DNA from: Membranipora membranacea
Taxonomy: Eukaryota > Bryozoa > Gymnolaemata > Cheilostomatida > Membraniporidae
DNA length: 64,000 nucleotides
Assembly (NCBI GenBank): GCA_914767715.1
Contig: OU612071.1
Span: 4,650,001 to 4,714,000 of the forward strand
Direction of reading: 5' to 3'
The translations under genes and the position numbers were made by a program. The notes beneath the pieces are model-generated. The model was given only the letters and a program-made list of their open reading frames with translations, did not search any database and was not told the DNA's origin. Numbering within the stretch: the first letter of the stretch is position 1; every line of letters starts with the position of its first letter. Shown piece after piece: positions 46,276-58,557 of the stretch.

Positions 46276-49200
46276 AGATTGAAGGTAAGATATTTTATAA
46301 GTGAAACGTTGAAAGCATGGCAATGCATGTGTTTGATGTCATAAAGTCATAAAGTTAAAAACTTTAAGAGCAAATCTAACACAGGATCTTAATTTTTGAT
46401 GAGATTCTTAGGTAAAGCCCCTATAGTTTCCTTATTTCAATACAAGGATACACAGCTAGTCAACATTTGGCTTAATTCACAATAGCACATTAAGTGTGAT
46501 GAAATTATGAAATCGGAAATTTGAGTATATCATTTTCAAATAAAACACCTACATAATAATAACAAAAGATGAGGGGATATTTTGAGCAAATCATTAAACA
46601 CATAGTGTATACAAAGACCGCCAGCGTGTCATAGTCTGCTTTAATTTCACTGTCTTAGTTGGAAGAAAACTTTTCACATAACTCAGATCAATAGATACTC
46701 ACTCACACAGTGTCACCAGGTATTTAACCTGCATTCAGAGATTAGCTGGCTGCTCCCCAGTAAAATGTGATTTGTATTCTAGTAACAGCAGTCATAAATA
46801 CAGATTTACTAATATGTGTAACGATACGGAGGACTATATCAAAAATTAATCTCTCTTTGGGTCTTTAGATTAAGTATATTGGGTTCACTGTCTTTCAATC
46901 GCTCTTATTTTCTGTCTTCAGATGATCATGATTTGGTGTGTAGTGCTATTAATGAGTTGTACAGCTGGACTACGGTGAGTTATATGCCATTATCAGGATA
47001 ACCCGATGTTCATTTTATCAATTTAAAATTAAACAAAACTCAAGGATCGTATTACATTAAAATATATTTCTATATAATATATATATTTGTGAAAATGGTG
47101 CCGATGATTCTGAATTTCTTTGTATTATTGACTATCCATTGCATTAAGATCACAAATTGTTGTAACGTTTGTTTGTGTCTTTTGCAAATTTCCCACAATT
47201 AGATTGGTATCAATAAATAGACTAACCATTTATAAAATTTACTGTTGAAGTTGTGTCAAATTGCACCCTGAGTATAGCCTCAATTTAAGGATCAAAAAAG
47301 AAGTTAATTATATTATATTGCAACTTAAATCATCATCTTTTATAGGGTTTCTCCTAATGATTATATGAACACATACACCATCACAGAAGCGTGGGTGAGC
47401 CATATGGCGGAGGATAGATTCAAACCCGGAAATCTTCTCCTCATTGGTGGTTACTCGCTCAAATCTACAGACGGAACTACCACATCACTCATAGTAGGGT
47501 CAGCACTGCAGAATGGATACACTGAGGGTGTCGGGGATCAGGCTAGGTTTCATTATATCAACTCCTTCATCCAGCTCACCAACACTAACGTTCTTGCAGT
47601 GGACAGTAATAATAACTGCTTCAGGACTGTAGATAGGTTGACAAATTCAACCGATACATACATAGGCACATGTGAGGTCAGAGGTGATAGAGATGGGACT
47701 GATGCACTCTTCTCTATTCCGATGGCAATAATAGAAGATCTGAAGAACCCTGGACATTTCTTCATTACTGAACGCGACGGAAGAGCTCTGAGGTACCTGT
47801 CAGTCAGCGGAGGAGAGGGAAATATCACCACTCTGCACAGAGGATCACTATCCTATTTTAAGATGGCCCAACAGAAATCAACGGGAGATGTCTATGTGTC
47901 ATACTCTCATGGTGTTGCTGTGTATGACTATCTCAGTAAGACAATGACTAATTTGGCAGGATCCTCGTCTCGGGGATTTGTTGATGGAGTTTTATCTGTG
48001 ATCCAATTTTATTTGCCAAGGGGCATCGTATTTCTAGCCGATGACTTTATTTTAATCGCTGATCAACATAACAACAGACTGCGATTATTAGATCTCACCA
48101 CAAACACAAGTTCATCAATATGCTCCGGAACGTACGGACATGAAGATGGGAATCTAACCTTCTGTCAGCTCCTCATTCCTTACTCACTACTGATCATACA
48201 TGACACCCTTTATGTCGGCGATCATCAAAGAATTAGAGAAATACATGGTTAGTGAATTCAAATAGTAACAGGAAACTGTGGAGATAACATATCTATGAAT
48301 ACAGGGAGAGAACCCTCATAGGCTACTTTATGTCTAAATATGGTTTATCTATTTTCTCTCACTGAACTAAAGCTAGCTTGACTTAAAGCATCATTGGCAG
48401 TGATTATGTGAGTTCATTGCGCAGCAATCGAATAGGGTTTCCAATGGAAATATTTTACCAGTATAGGTTTTCTGAACGTCTGGCTCAGTTTGTTTATTGC
48501 TGTTCAATGTTGACAATCTCATTATTCAGGTACTACTGCTTCTACTCCCACAACAGGACCATTGACTGGGATAACAGAGACCACCCACACTGTTCATCAG
48601 ACAAGTGTAGTACTTGATGAAACAACAACATCCGGGTCAACAACAGAGGAAATTCTCACAACATATGATCACAAATCAACTAAAGGTATACTTTATAAGA
48701 TGCAACGCAATTTTCTACACTGTGTTTATTATTATTAGTATAATTCCCCATATAAGCATAATATGTCCCGTGTGAATAAAAGTTGTCAATTAGTGCATAT
48801 GATATTTATTTATATTGGCCAGTTTCAAAGCCTAATACAAGGCAATAGAACCCTGTGGGGATTAAAAGATCTCAGATAGCCTTATAGCTTGTTTTGAGTT
48901 AATTTTAAATAATGGTTTTATTGAATTTATCTCACTGTAACAAAACTAGCTTACACAAATACATCTTTGAGTTTGTTTGTGTGATTTCACCGCGAATCAA
49001 GTGTTTCCAATGAGAAAATCTCTCCATTTCATAATTTCTGGCTCAGTTTGCTTATTTGTTGTTTCACATTGTGATCTTATTATTCAGAAACTATTTTGAC
49101 TACCACAACAGAACAGCCAACTGAAACAAGAGAGACTACCCAGAGGCCCATGCGCACAAGTACATCACTTGAAGCAACAACAACCCACAGGCCAACTACT

Positions 49201-52109
49201 GAGGAACTTTCCACAGTATATGGTACCGATTCAACCGAAGGTATTCGCAATAAGTATGCAACACATTTACATAGTGTTATTCTTGTTATACCCCTGTACT
49301 AAGACCCAAATGAAGAGAAATTTTTATTGATTTGTTTTTTAAATGAGCAGAAATAAATTGTCGTGGATAATAGGATCGATTTGTTTTGTATTCATTTCAC
49401 AAAAATATGATTACATCATTAAGGAACTATTTTGACGATGACTGATCGACAAACTGAAACAACGGAGACTACCCACATGCTCCGACGTACGAGTACTCAT
49501 TCTGATGAAGCAACAACCAACAGGCCAACAACCACGGACTTTTCAACATTATATGGTACTCAATCAACAAAATGTAATATGGATAAGTATGCTAAGCAAA
49601 TACTCAGCAATATTGTTATATTCCTTGTCCTAAGACCCTAGTGAAGAGAACTTATTATTTATTTGTATTTCTAGGTGAGCATCGATAAAGCTCTGTTGAT
49701 ATCTAGATTGCTCTGTTTGATATTTACTGTACAACGTAAAGATACAATTGTTCAAGAACTCTTTTCATACCACAGCAAAGATATTATCATCAATCTCGAA
49801 AATTGAGGCCAGAATCTAAACTCTGTCCGGTCTGGTATCAGGTGTCCAATTTAATTATTTAATGACCTCTTGTAACTTTACTGTAATCGGGACTAAACTT
49901 CCTCAAAGCAATGATATCATATATTACAGATGCGAGAACAACTGGCATAAAAGTTGTCAATTAGTGCATATGATATTTATTTATATTGGCCAGTTTCAAT
50001 GCCTAACACAAGGCAATAGGACCCTGTGGGAATTAAAAGATCTCAAATAGCCTTATAGCTTGTTTTGAGTTTATTTTAAATAATGTTTTTTTTTTAATTA
50101 TCTCACTGTATCAAAACTAGCTTACAAAAATACATCTTTGCGTTTGTTTGTGCGATGTCACTGTGAATCAAGTGTTTCCAATGAGAAAATCTAACCATTT
50201 TATAATTTCTGGCTCAGTTTGCTTATTTGTTGTTTCACATTGTGATCTTATTATTCAGAAACTATTTTGACTACCATAACAGAACAGCCCACTGAAACAA
50301 CAGAGACTACCCAGAGGCTTAAACGCACAAGTACATCACTTGAAGCAACAACAACCCACAAGCCAACTACTGAGGAACTTTCCACAATATATGGTACCAG
50401 TTCAACAGAATGTATTCTCAATAAGTATGCAACACATTCACATAGTGTTATTCTTGTTATCCCTTGTACTAGGACCCAAGTGAAGAGAAATTTTTGTTGA
50501 TTTGTATTTTAAATGAGCGGAAATAAATTGTTGTGGATATTAGGATCGATTTGTTTTGTATTTAATGTACAACAATATGATTACATCATTCAGGAACTCT
50601 TTTGACGATGACTGAGCGACAAACTGAAACAACGGAGACTACCAACATGCTCCGACATACGAGTACTCATTCTTATGAAGCAACAACCAACAGGCCAACA
50701 ACCACGGACTTTACAACATTATATGGTACTCAATTAACAAAAGGTAATATAGATAAGTATGCTAAGCAAATACTCAGCAATATTGTTATATTCCTTGTCC
50801 TAAGACCCTAGTGAAGAGAACTTATTATTTATTTGTGTTTCTAGGTGAGCATCGATAATGTTCTGTTGATATCTAGATTGCTCTGTTTGAAATTTACTGT
50901 ACAACATAATGATACAATCGTTCAAGAACTCTTTTCATACCACAACAAGATCATCTACTGAAGCAACAAATATTACCATTAGTGTCGAAAATTGAGGCCT
51001 GAATGAGACGTATTTTATTTTATGCCAGGATCTAAACTCTGTCCGGTCTGGTATCAGGTGTCCAATTTAATTATTTAATGACATCTTGTAACTATTCTGT
51101 AATCGGGAGTAAAATTCCTCGAAGCAATGATATCATATATTACAGATGCGAGAACAACTGGCAAGGCAACAGAACCTCCAATCTTATCAAACAACAGCAT
51201 TATCGAAATCTCCGCTCCCGTTGCAGGAACAATAGTTTTACTCGCACTGTTTATCTTGGTAGCTTACATAGTAGGACTGAGATCACAAACGAATTCTGCT
51301 ACTCAAAGGTAAATTATAGTTGTATGCCCAGTGAGCAGCCTTGGCAAATTTGAGAACTGAAACTAATTATAATCTTCCTCCTCATCTTAACCTTAGTTTT
51401 TTTCAACCTATGTTCAACAGATTGTCAGATGAAATTCAGTAAAAATGCTAGCGCGCAAGCACTGATGAGTTTCCAATGTCTTTAACAAGCTAGGAAAATA
51501 GATGACAGCACTCTACAGTAACAAATTCAAGTTTTGTTAAGTGAAATTATGACACTTAAAGTCCTGGTTAGAACCAATACGTCTGCTCTCAACACAGGAT
51601 CTTTTAATTAAGTAGGTTATTAATTATTACAGTGCAGACAACTCTAACATAGGAATGGGCACCATTAGTGAGACTGCTGGAGAAAACCAGAACATGGCAG
51701 GTCATGAGGATAACCCCACATATACGTCACTCAATCAGAATACGATCGATGATCATGTCTACAGCACAACAAAGTAAGTACACTGTGTTCACCGATACTA
51801 TCAGTATCAATCCTGTTTGAGGTCTGTTATTCTGTAACTCAGATTATAAATGAAGCTGATAAGGTGGTAAATTACATAGTTGTTTTTCTGGGGAGTGCAT
51901 TGTTTTGTGTTATTAGGGTGTATTTTAGCTATATGAAACCCTTTGTAAATTTCCATCACAAATAATCACAATTCTTAGGATGACCCTCCCTTCTGTACTT
52001 TGACTGGCCTTACTGACTAACTAACTCAGATTGGATTATCAAAATATGTATAATGAAGAAAATTTGCTGTTGTTGCAGTCCGGGTGCAGATAATACTCAA
52101 CCAATATAG
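45730..52109 (+). CDS. NHL beta-propeller, Thr-rich, single-pass receptor (copy B)
   Basis: Exons: 45730-45762, 46922-46974, 47346-48247, 48530-48685, 49088-49240, 49424-49573, 50259-50411, 50594-50743, 51146-51308, 51633-51773, 52079-52109 (TAG). Phases agree throughout. The start gives MSIKLFTAIIE plus MIMIWCVVLLMSCTAGL, a signal peptide. Exon 3 is an NHL-type propeller, followed by a Thr/Ser-rich stalk (probable O-glycosylation), one membrane span and a cytoplasmic tail of about 60 residues with NPTYTSL and VYSTT. By family knowledge NHL propellers bind ligands, and NPxY/YxxPhi motifs recruit PTB or AP-2 adaptors; receptor function is inferred. Exons 6 and 7 end in T not G, so exon 6-7, 6-8 or 7-8 joins would create stops. 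Exon 5-8-9 gives about 590 residues. An AATAAA lies at 52287-52292. Confidence 0.85.
47346..48247 (+). CDS. Exon 3 of receptor B: NHL propeller
   Basis: Single 902-bp exon. The pattern SLIVGSALQNGYTEGVGDQA, then LAVDSNNNCFRTVD, then GDRDGTDALFSIPMAI, then FVDGVLSVIQFYLPRGIVFL, then ILIADQHNNRLRLLDL and LYVGDHQRIREIHG repeats the NHL signature (G-x-x-DG, F-x-x-P-x-G, aD-x-x-N-x-R-hh). I count about four to five repeat-like blocks. Ten of the eleven exons are small; this is the only large one. Copy A at 27477-28376 is nearly identical but carries stops. Confidence 0.85.
48530..50743 (+). CDS. Thr-rich stalk exons 4-8 of receptor B
   Basis: Five exons, all phase 1-1 (156, 153, 150, 153, 150 bp), each encoding about 50 Thr/Ser/Glu-rich residues (for example EQPTETRETTQRP and MTDRQTETTETT). 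Each ends in a similar xYGTxSTK/E motif. Exons 7 and 8 are tandem copies of 5 and 6. Exon 6 has an AAG in place of CAG acceptor (49421-49423), while exon 8 keeps CAG. Symmetric phase lets any exon be skipped without shifting the frame, so stalk length is probably variable. Confidence 0.75.
48778..51151 (+). repeat. Tandem duplication of a 1.17-kb stalk segment
   Basis: Unit 1 (about 48778-49946) and unit 2 (about 49947-51151) are near-identical and carry exons 5-6 and 7-8. The junction near 49946 joins a truncated start of the membrane-span exon (GATGCGAGAACAACTGGCA) to the intron sequence TAAAAGTTGTCAATTAGTGC also found near 48778. Copy A has only one unit, so the duplication happened in the B lineage or was lost from A. 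Confidence 0.88.
51146..52109 (+). CDS. Membrane span and cytoplasmic tail of receptor B
   Basis: Exon 9 encodes ISAPVAGTIVLLALFILVAY as the hydrophobic span, followed by GLRSQ as a basic stop-transfer. Exon 10 encodes the acidic/Asn-rich tail with DNPTYTSLNQ (NPxY plus YxxL) and DDHVYSTT. Exon 11 adds NPGADNTQPI before TAG (52107-52109). The same frame then stays open for 35 more codons to TGA at 52215 (SEKHLSTGNQNPSEGSYLYP and PNY). Confidence 0.8.
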
Positions 52110-52346
52110 TCTGAAAAGCATCTCTCTACTGGAAACCAAAACCCTAGCGAGGGTTCATATCTGTATCCTCGTACTGATCTAGCTGACAGTCAAATTAACA
52201 GCGAGCCAAATTATTGATTGAATCGCAGATAGAAAGCTGAAGGATTTTACGATTAATCCTTGGTTGACTTTGTTCACTCACTCAATAATAAATAATCATT
52301 TCCTAATGCTTTGAAACTGAATTGTGAAATCTCAACCGAAAACATT

Positions 52347-52672
52347 CTGAGCTTGTCTTGACAAGCTTCGTTCGGTGGGGAAACAAAACTTGTCAACCCT
52401 TGCATGCTCAATGTCAAGCTGTTTCGATTAAGGATTGTCCCCTCACGAGATCGGATAGATAACTTCTTAATAAAACTAAACACTTAATATAGGGAAATTT
52501 GTCTATTGGGTATGAGAGCTTGGTTCTCATATCCAAATTGATCAGTGTGATCCCAAAGTTGTCTTCCTGATCTCATGAAGAGACAATCCTCAATTGAAAC
52601 AGCTCGACATCGAGCATGCATAATTGACAAGCTTTGTCCCCCCCCGAACGAAGCTTGTCAATATAGGCTAGA
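52347..52672. mobile_element. Foldback MITE downstream of copy B
   Basis: Orthologous position and sequence to 31563-31901. The left end CTTGTCTTGACAAGCTTCG and right end CTTGTCAATATAGGCTAG enclose inverted arms. Its C tract is much shorter than in copy A (about 6 against 17 or more), showing rapid tract length change. Confidence 0.8.
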
Positions 52673-53352
52673 CCAGAAGCAGACGCTCAGTTTTCTTGAA
52701 ATCGCTCACCGCCCACATTTCCACCCTTTCACACTCCCTAAGTATATCTACGAGATCAGTTATGAGATAAAAACATTTACTATTAAAGTATATTATTAGG
52801 TTTTTTCATGAATACATCTTCACTCGCTTCAAATACCGCTATCTGTTTGACTTACAAATATCCTTATTATTACTACTCTTGTTATACATACATTCAACCT
52901 CATAAAACATGCTCAGAAATTTGGTTCAATAACTTTAATCTGCGTCAAAATGTGCAAGTGAAATACTACAGGGCTTGAAAATATGCCTTGAATGCCCACT
53001 TGGTACCATGGGCCTTACTTTTTCATTGATCTATACACTTTACTGATCCACTAGAGGTGACATTCTGTAATCAAAGATTATTCTAATGCGCAATAAGTTC
53101 TTTGAATTGGATATTTAGTCGTCATCAGTGTTTTATGTTACACTATTATGTATATTGGGTCAATCGAATATTATCTTTATCGTTGATGCTTGCACAAATA
53201 AAATGACTTTAATTAACAAATAAATATGAATATTATTATTCATATACTGATAGATGAATATTTTTACTAAGCGTTAGACACTTTTTTATTACCACACTGT
53301 CGCTGGGTCTAAGTAAGACATAACCTGGCTCTTGCCTAAACATACTTAAATG

Positions 53353-54242
53353 GATAATACACTTCTGATCTCTGTTTGGCAGCCAATGGAGGACAGAAAA
53401 ATGTATGTACATACATAAACTCCTTATTTGCAATTCAGAACCCCTTGTTCTGCTCAAATTTGCATCCTAAATTGTAGTTGTGCATCTCCAACAAGAAATA
53501 AGACAACTAACAGAATTGCTTGTGATCTGAAAGAAGCTGATTTTGTGAGCAGTTGTGTGCTCCTACCTCTTGGTTAGTGTTTCAATCGTACAGATACATA
53601 TGAGTACGCACGTGCAATAATGATGACCTTTGAACTTTAGCTTGTTATTTTCTAACAGCCCAGCCTTACACTTTTATTACCATATCCGGATATGGTAATA
53701 AAAGTGTAACCTCCGCAATCTGAACATATGATTGGCTTGTTTTGAAGGGTTTTGATTGGCCAACATAATTACTGAAGAATGTGGATTTCCCTTTGTTAGT
53801 TAGGGGATCCCTATACTTCAATTTAGGGGAAATCCCATCTGTCGGTTATTCTTGTCTAAGACTTAGTTCTAGATGAAATAACCTGATAATTAGTAATAGT
53901 CCTTTTAATTCTTGCATAGATAATTGGAGGTATTTGGTTAGCAATCCAGTTTGGTTGTATTGATTTGATATCAGCTCTTTCATACTGATCCTGTATGAAA
54001 CAGTCTATTGCAATGCTATCATAAAAAGATTCATTTTAAATATTGACTTGAAGGTAACAACATGCAACACAACAATGTATAGTATGCTACTTATACCTGG
54101 TTTCAATGAAGATATGTTATGAGATATTATACTATAATATGTTTGTGGAAGTATCGTGTATATAAAAAACACCATATGAAAAAAGGACACAAAATAATAA
54201 CGTTGTAATTGGGAAAATAGGATGCTCTGATTTATCTATCAA
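53353..54242. other. Non-coding stretch with 44-bp perfect palindrome
   Basis: No gene supported. A perfect 22+22 bp palindrome without spacer lies at 53666-53709, centred on TCCGGA. Confidence 0.55.
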
Positions 54243-54392
54243 ATGGAAGAGTATGTGAGACTGTTAAAAATGGCTAGAGGTGCACCAAAGTTGACATGGA
54301 AAAAGAACATCAACAGTGACTTATCAAAACTAGGACTAGATAGACAGTCTGCTAAAAAAACTGCACAGGATAGGAGAAAGTGGAGAGTATAA
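54243..54392 (+). pseudogene. LINE C-terminal tail remnant
   Basis: 49 codons ending TAA that read MEEYVRLLKMARGAPKLTWK, then NINSDLSKLGLD and AQDRRKWR. This is the typical C-terminal end of endonuclease/RT polyproteins of RTE/CR1-like LINEs (RGRP-x-TW, DR-x-WR). No RT core upstream, so it is a 5'-truncated relic. Confidence 0.7.
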
Positions 54393-57300
54393 ACCAGTTC
54401 GATGGATGTTGACTGATAAACAGAAGTCTTACAATGATTCCGTTCCTGATGATGATAGTTGTAATTAACTATATTAGTGTCAACAGTTGCTACAGTACTG
54501 CTTTCCCCTTATTAATGCAAGGTTGTCAGGTAAAGTTGTCCAGGTCGCCTGTTGAGCTTTTTTATCTTACCTACTGTAAAAAAGGCTCTTCTTTTCATGT
54601 CGTTGAAATTCTATTTTGTATACCTTCTAGATTGATGAAGATGTAAATCTCTTCGTTTGATTTGTGTCGCTTATATAAAACATTTTTAATGGTATTATAT
54701 TGTGAAGAAATATATTTTTATATCACTGTCTTTTACCAAATACTGTGCTTGGTAGATATGCTATCGCTATTTCTATATGCACTGTGAGTTCTTCGCCTTT
54801 GCCCTTTGCCCTCTGCCCTTTCGTTTTAGAATGCTACCGTTATGATATTTTCTGGTATGCAGTAAATGATACTACTAAGAGATAAACAAGTTTGTTTTCC
54901 TATTTTTCTTGCGCGGCTTTATTTCAAAATACAACATATTCCAAGCGTGACATGAAATCAAGCATCTAGTTTAGATGTATGGATAGATTTATTAAAATCA
55001 CTGAGAAAAAAGCCACGTAATTTGTTGTAGACAATGGCACTGGTAAAAGAGACATAAACATAAAAAAATCAGGTCTCGATTCCGCTCCAATTGAAGCAAG
55101 GTTATAAAAATAGTTAGAGCAATACATCAGAATAACTTCACACATTTGGGAAAGCTTACATTTAAACATGTGGGTAAATAATTTCATAGGCTGATATGAG
55201 AGCTTCAGACTTTCTTAGTAATGATACTGAACTGGACTGGGATTAAGTCCAACAACTTGGAGTTATCTGCTCAGGTTGGGTGTGTTGGTTGGGTCGATTG
55301 GGTGTTACCAACCAAACAGCAAACCCAATATGAGCAGATAGCTCCACACAAACACAAACCAAAGCCCATCAGCCAATCAAATCAAGCACATGGGTCCACA
55401 ATAAAAGTGATACATGAGTAGATAACACCACACAAACACTATCCAACATCACCAATAACACAGACGAGTCCTCATTGTTGGCCTGAATTCCAGGTTAATA
55501 CTAAAAGGGAAATCACAATACTCTGATATCAGCTAGAGACAAGTCACCACAAACTAGCTAAACTATGATACACAGAGTCGTAACACTGGCAGATTCAGCC
55601 CAGCTTTTCCTTAACATGATGTCCACCAGGGCTTGAGTTGGGCTGGAGTGGCCTGCAAACAGGTTTTTATATTTTTCAACAGCCTACTTATAATCTTTAT
55701 CACCCTAACTGCCAAGATGACAAGTCAGGTTAAATAACAATTAACTTGGTATGTAATCAAAATCAAACAATATTGATATAGTCGGGATTGTGTCGAGAAC
55801 GACTTTTTGTCCGGAAGTATTGTCTTCCTTGACAACAATACCATTCTAGATAGCATACCTAAGCAACGTATAGACCAATAATTGGGGAGGGCAGGGGCCG
55901 CCATCCACCATGGTCCTGAGGCTAGATTAATATGTCAAAGATCAGTAGCAGAAGCTACTCATATAGAAGTAACCTAAATATACTCAAATAAGGGTCCTCC
56001 CTATCGACCCCAATCCAAAATGCTTTGGATCACAAGCTGAAGTCACATGGAGGAATGATACCATTGCCACTAATATAAAAAATATTTTATCCTTGTATTT
56101 CTCGTTTGCAGTTTCAGTTGATTGACTCACTAGACCTTGCACAATTCAACCAAAAAACTTCTATTTCAATTTTCCGAAAAAAACTAATTAATATTTCATG
56201 AACTATTTTATTGTATATCCCCTTAGTTTTTCATCCCATAGAAAGAGTGTCAACAAGTAGCTGGCTAACTTCAGGTTGCCTCAAACACCAGCTTCGGCTA
56301 GGCCTAATTAAATTCTGCTAAGATTCCCCCCCCCCCCCCCGCACAAATTATCGAATACATTGATTTTTGTAATCAATTTGAATGTTTTTATAGAATTACT
56401 TTTTCACCCGACACAGGTTTCATTGGGTAATTAATTCATGTATAAAAAATGCATGAGTTTGAGATGAGGTTCAATATGTGCAGTAGCATAGCTATCCGAG
56501 GCGCAAGAGTTGCGATGGAATTCAATTTAGTTTAAGGGAGTGGCATCTAGTGGCCGATTGACCTATGCAGTGGGATTGATGCAGCTGCTCCCTGCAACAA
56601 GTGCCCCTCAAAATATCTTATAACTGTCAAGTGGGGGTACCTGCCTATCTTCAACAAGGCAATGTTACCTGATGTCAAGTGTCTCAAGTGTCATAAATAA
56701 AATTACTGGTCATGTTTGAGCATCAGAAACACGCAGGTGTACATGTTCATGGCAATTGCTCTATTATAGCAATCATAATGTACATGAAGTCTGAATGTTT
56801 TTCACGTACCATGATTATGCGATTTACTACAATGAAGCTATACGATATAAATCATTGAAATTTTTTTCTTTACCATCAGATCTAATATATACATTATAAA
56901 TTATTTTGATCATCAAGTTAAAATAATCATAATCAAACAACAAATATTTATTTACATTTACGATGTGTACTGCAAAGGACCGCAAGCGACATCAACTCGC
57001 ACCTCCAGATTTTCTGATCTGAATTTTTGGTTCCCAATTACCCATGCCCGCCGCATACCGCTACAGAGGGGGTGTCTTTAATACGCGTGGTTTCATGGTC
57101 TAGTCACTACACGGGCCCGCGTTATTTTTAGAGTCCTGGTCTGAAGGGGCTGTGGTCAGCCAGAGTTTTCTTTTCAAACTCTTCCCCACTGGGAATCAAA
57201 CCCGGGGCTGGCAATCGAGAGGCAGGAATACCACCACTGTGCCAAATCAGATGAGTTACTGGTCAAGCAAGCATAATAAATTTTGAAAACTCAAAGTGGT

Positions 57301-58480
57301 TTTTACATGGTGTAAGTAAGAAATGGATGTAATAAAAAAATTACAAAATTGGTGAGGTTACCGACAAATTTTGAATAAAGCGTTTAAAGCTAGCAAAATG
57401 AATAATCTTTTTTTTTCTGAGTTGTGTAGAGTAGCCATTTTAAAGTTGGCCAAATGTTCAGTAAAACAAATTTTCTGTTTTCGAGGGCCTACAGTCAGCG
57501 AGCTTCAAATGTCCTAAAAGGTGATCAAATTGCTTTCTGCAACACGAGAGCTTATGTGCCCCGTTCGTGTTTAATGGTAGTAAACTCATCAAACCAACTA
57601 AACTACACAAAATTAATCTTAAAAAAGAATTTTTTGACTTCACTTTCAATACTTATATTGATCCATCAGTTGATGTCAGTGTAGATTATTCTTGAGTACT
57701 ACAGTGATCTGGCGAAGGCTGAGTAATGCTGATCAAAAATACTCAATCACCATGATTCCATATGAATTTTGACGATGGCCTAGATCAAGCTGACTTATCA
57801 CCTCTTGGCTCAATCTTGAAATATGCAGTCATTTCCATGATAGAGCTGAGGAACATCAAACAAATCTGTCACACACACCCCCTCACCCCCCCCCCCCCCT
57901 ATCCGAGTCTTTGATGCTTACCGCTCGGTCACGCCAGCTCATAGTTGCATAAGACGCTATGTGCGAGCTGAACCTAGGATCTCAGGGTAAGCTGGGAACC
58001 ATTTCCATAGCTCGAAGACCCTCGTTATTAGCCTGAGATCAACATTAAAATGGAAACACAGGGAATTGTGCTTCAGCTTTATTTCCAATGACATCTAATC
58101 TGTGTGGAAAAATACTCCAGATTTATTTTGGTAAATAATTTCCTCTCTCTGTCAAAAGATGAGTTTTTCATTTGGCTACTGAAAATAAACAGGTGAACAT
58201 CATGGTTATTAGTCCCACTGAACAGGTCATTGTGAACCTTTGTCTTGAAAAATTGCCATGGCCATTGAGATTAATGATGAAATACAGTATGTCAAAGCAT
58301 CCTTGCAGCATATAGACACAGCAACCATTCATTGCTTCACCTCACTAGAGCGTGAAGGTATGTAGCTTGTGAAGTATGTCAGATTTCCGTTTAATACCAA
58401 TCAATTCCAAAGATCACTATTTCAATTGTGGGAATTCACCATCTGAGTGTCGTAAAGATACCACTTGAGATCCTTATGTC
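54393..58480. other. Long non-coding region with hairpin, poly-C tracts, SINE
   Basis: No coding region supported. A stem of about 23 bp pairs 55259-55281 with 55323-55345 (ATCTGCTCA facing TGAGCAGAT). A further related direct copy (GTAGATAACACCACACAAAC) lies near 55413. Poly-C tracts occur near 56326-56340 and 57884-57898. Minor ORFs (54434-54646, 54966-55187, 57454-57684) have no domain. Confidence 0.5.
57150..57245 (-). mobile_element. tRNA-like SINE fragment
   Basis: Minus strand: A-box-like TGGCACAGTGGTGGTATTCC near 57243 and B box CGGGTTTGATTCCC near 57203. Head differs from the other SINE family in the window. Confidence 0.5.
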
Positions 58481-58490
58481 AGCCCGCTCC

Positions 58491-58497
58491 TATATAA
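58491..58497 (+). promoter_or_regulatory. TATA box of the protease gene
   Basis: TATATAA, 60 bp before the ATG at 58558. With start about 25-30 bp downstream this leaves a 5' UTR of roughly 30-40 bp. Confidence 0.7.
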
Positions 58498-58557
58498 GAA
58501 GCTGTTATGTGACTGTGTAATCAGACCGATCTACTCTCTGCCTCATCACACTACAGG

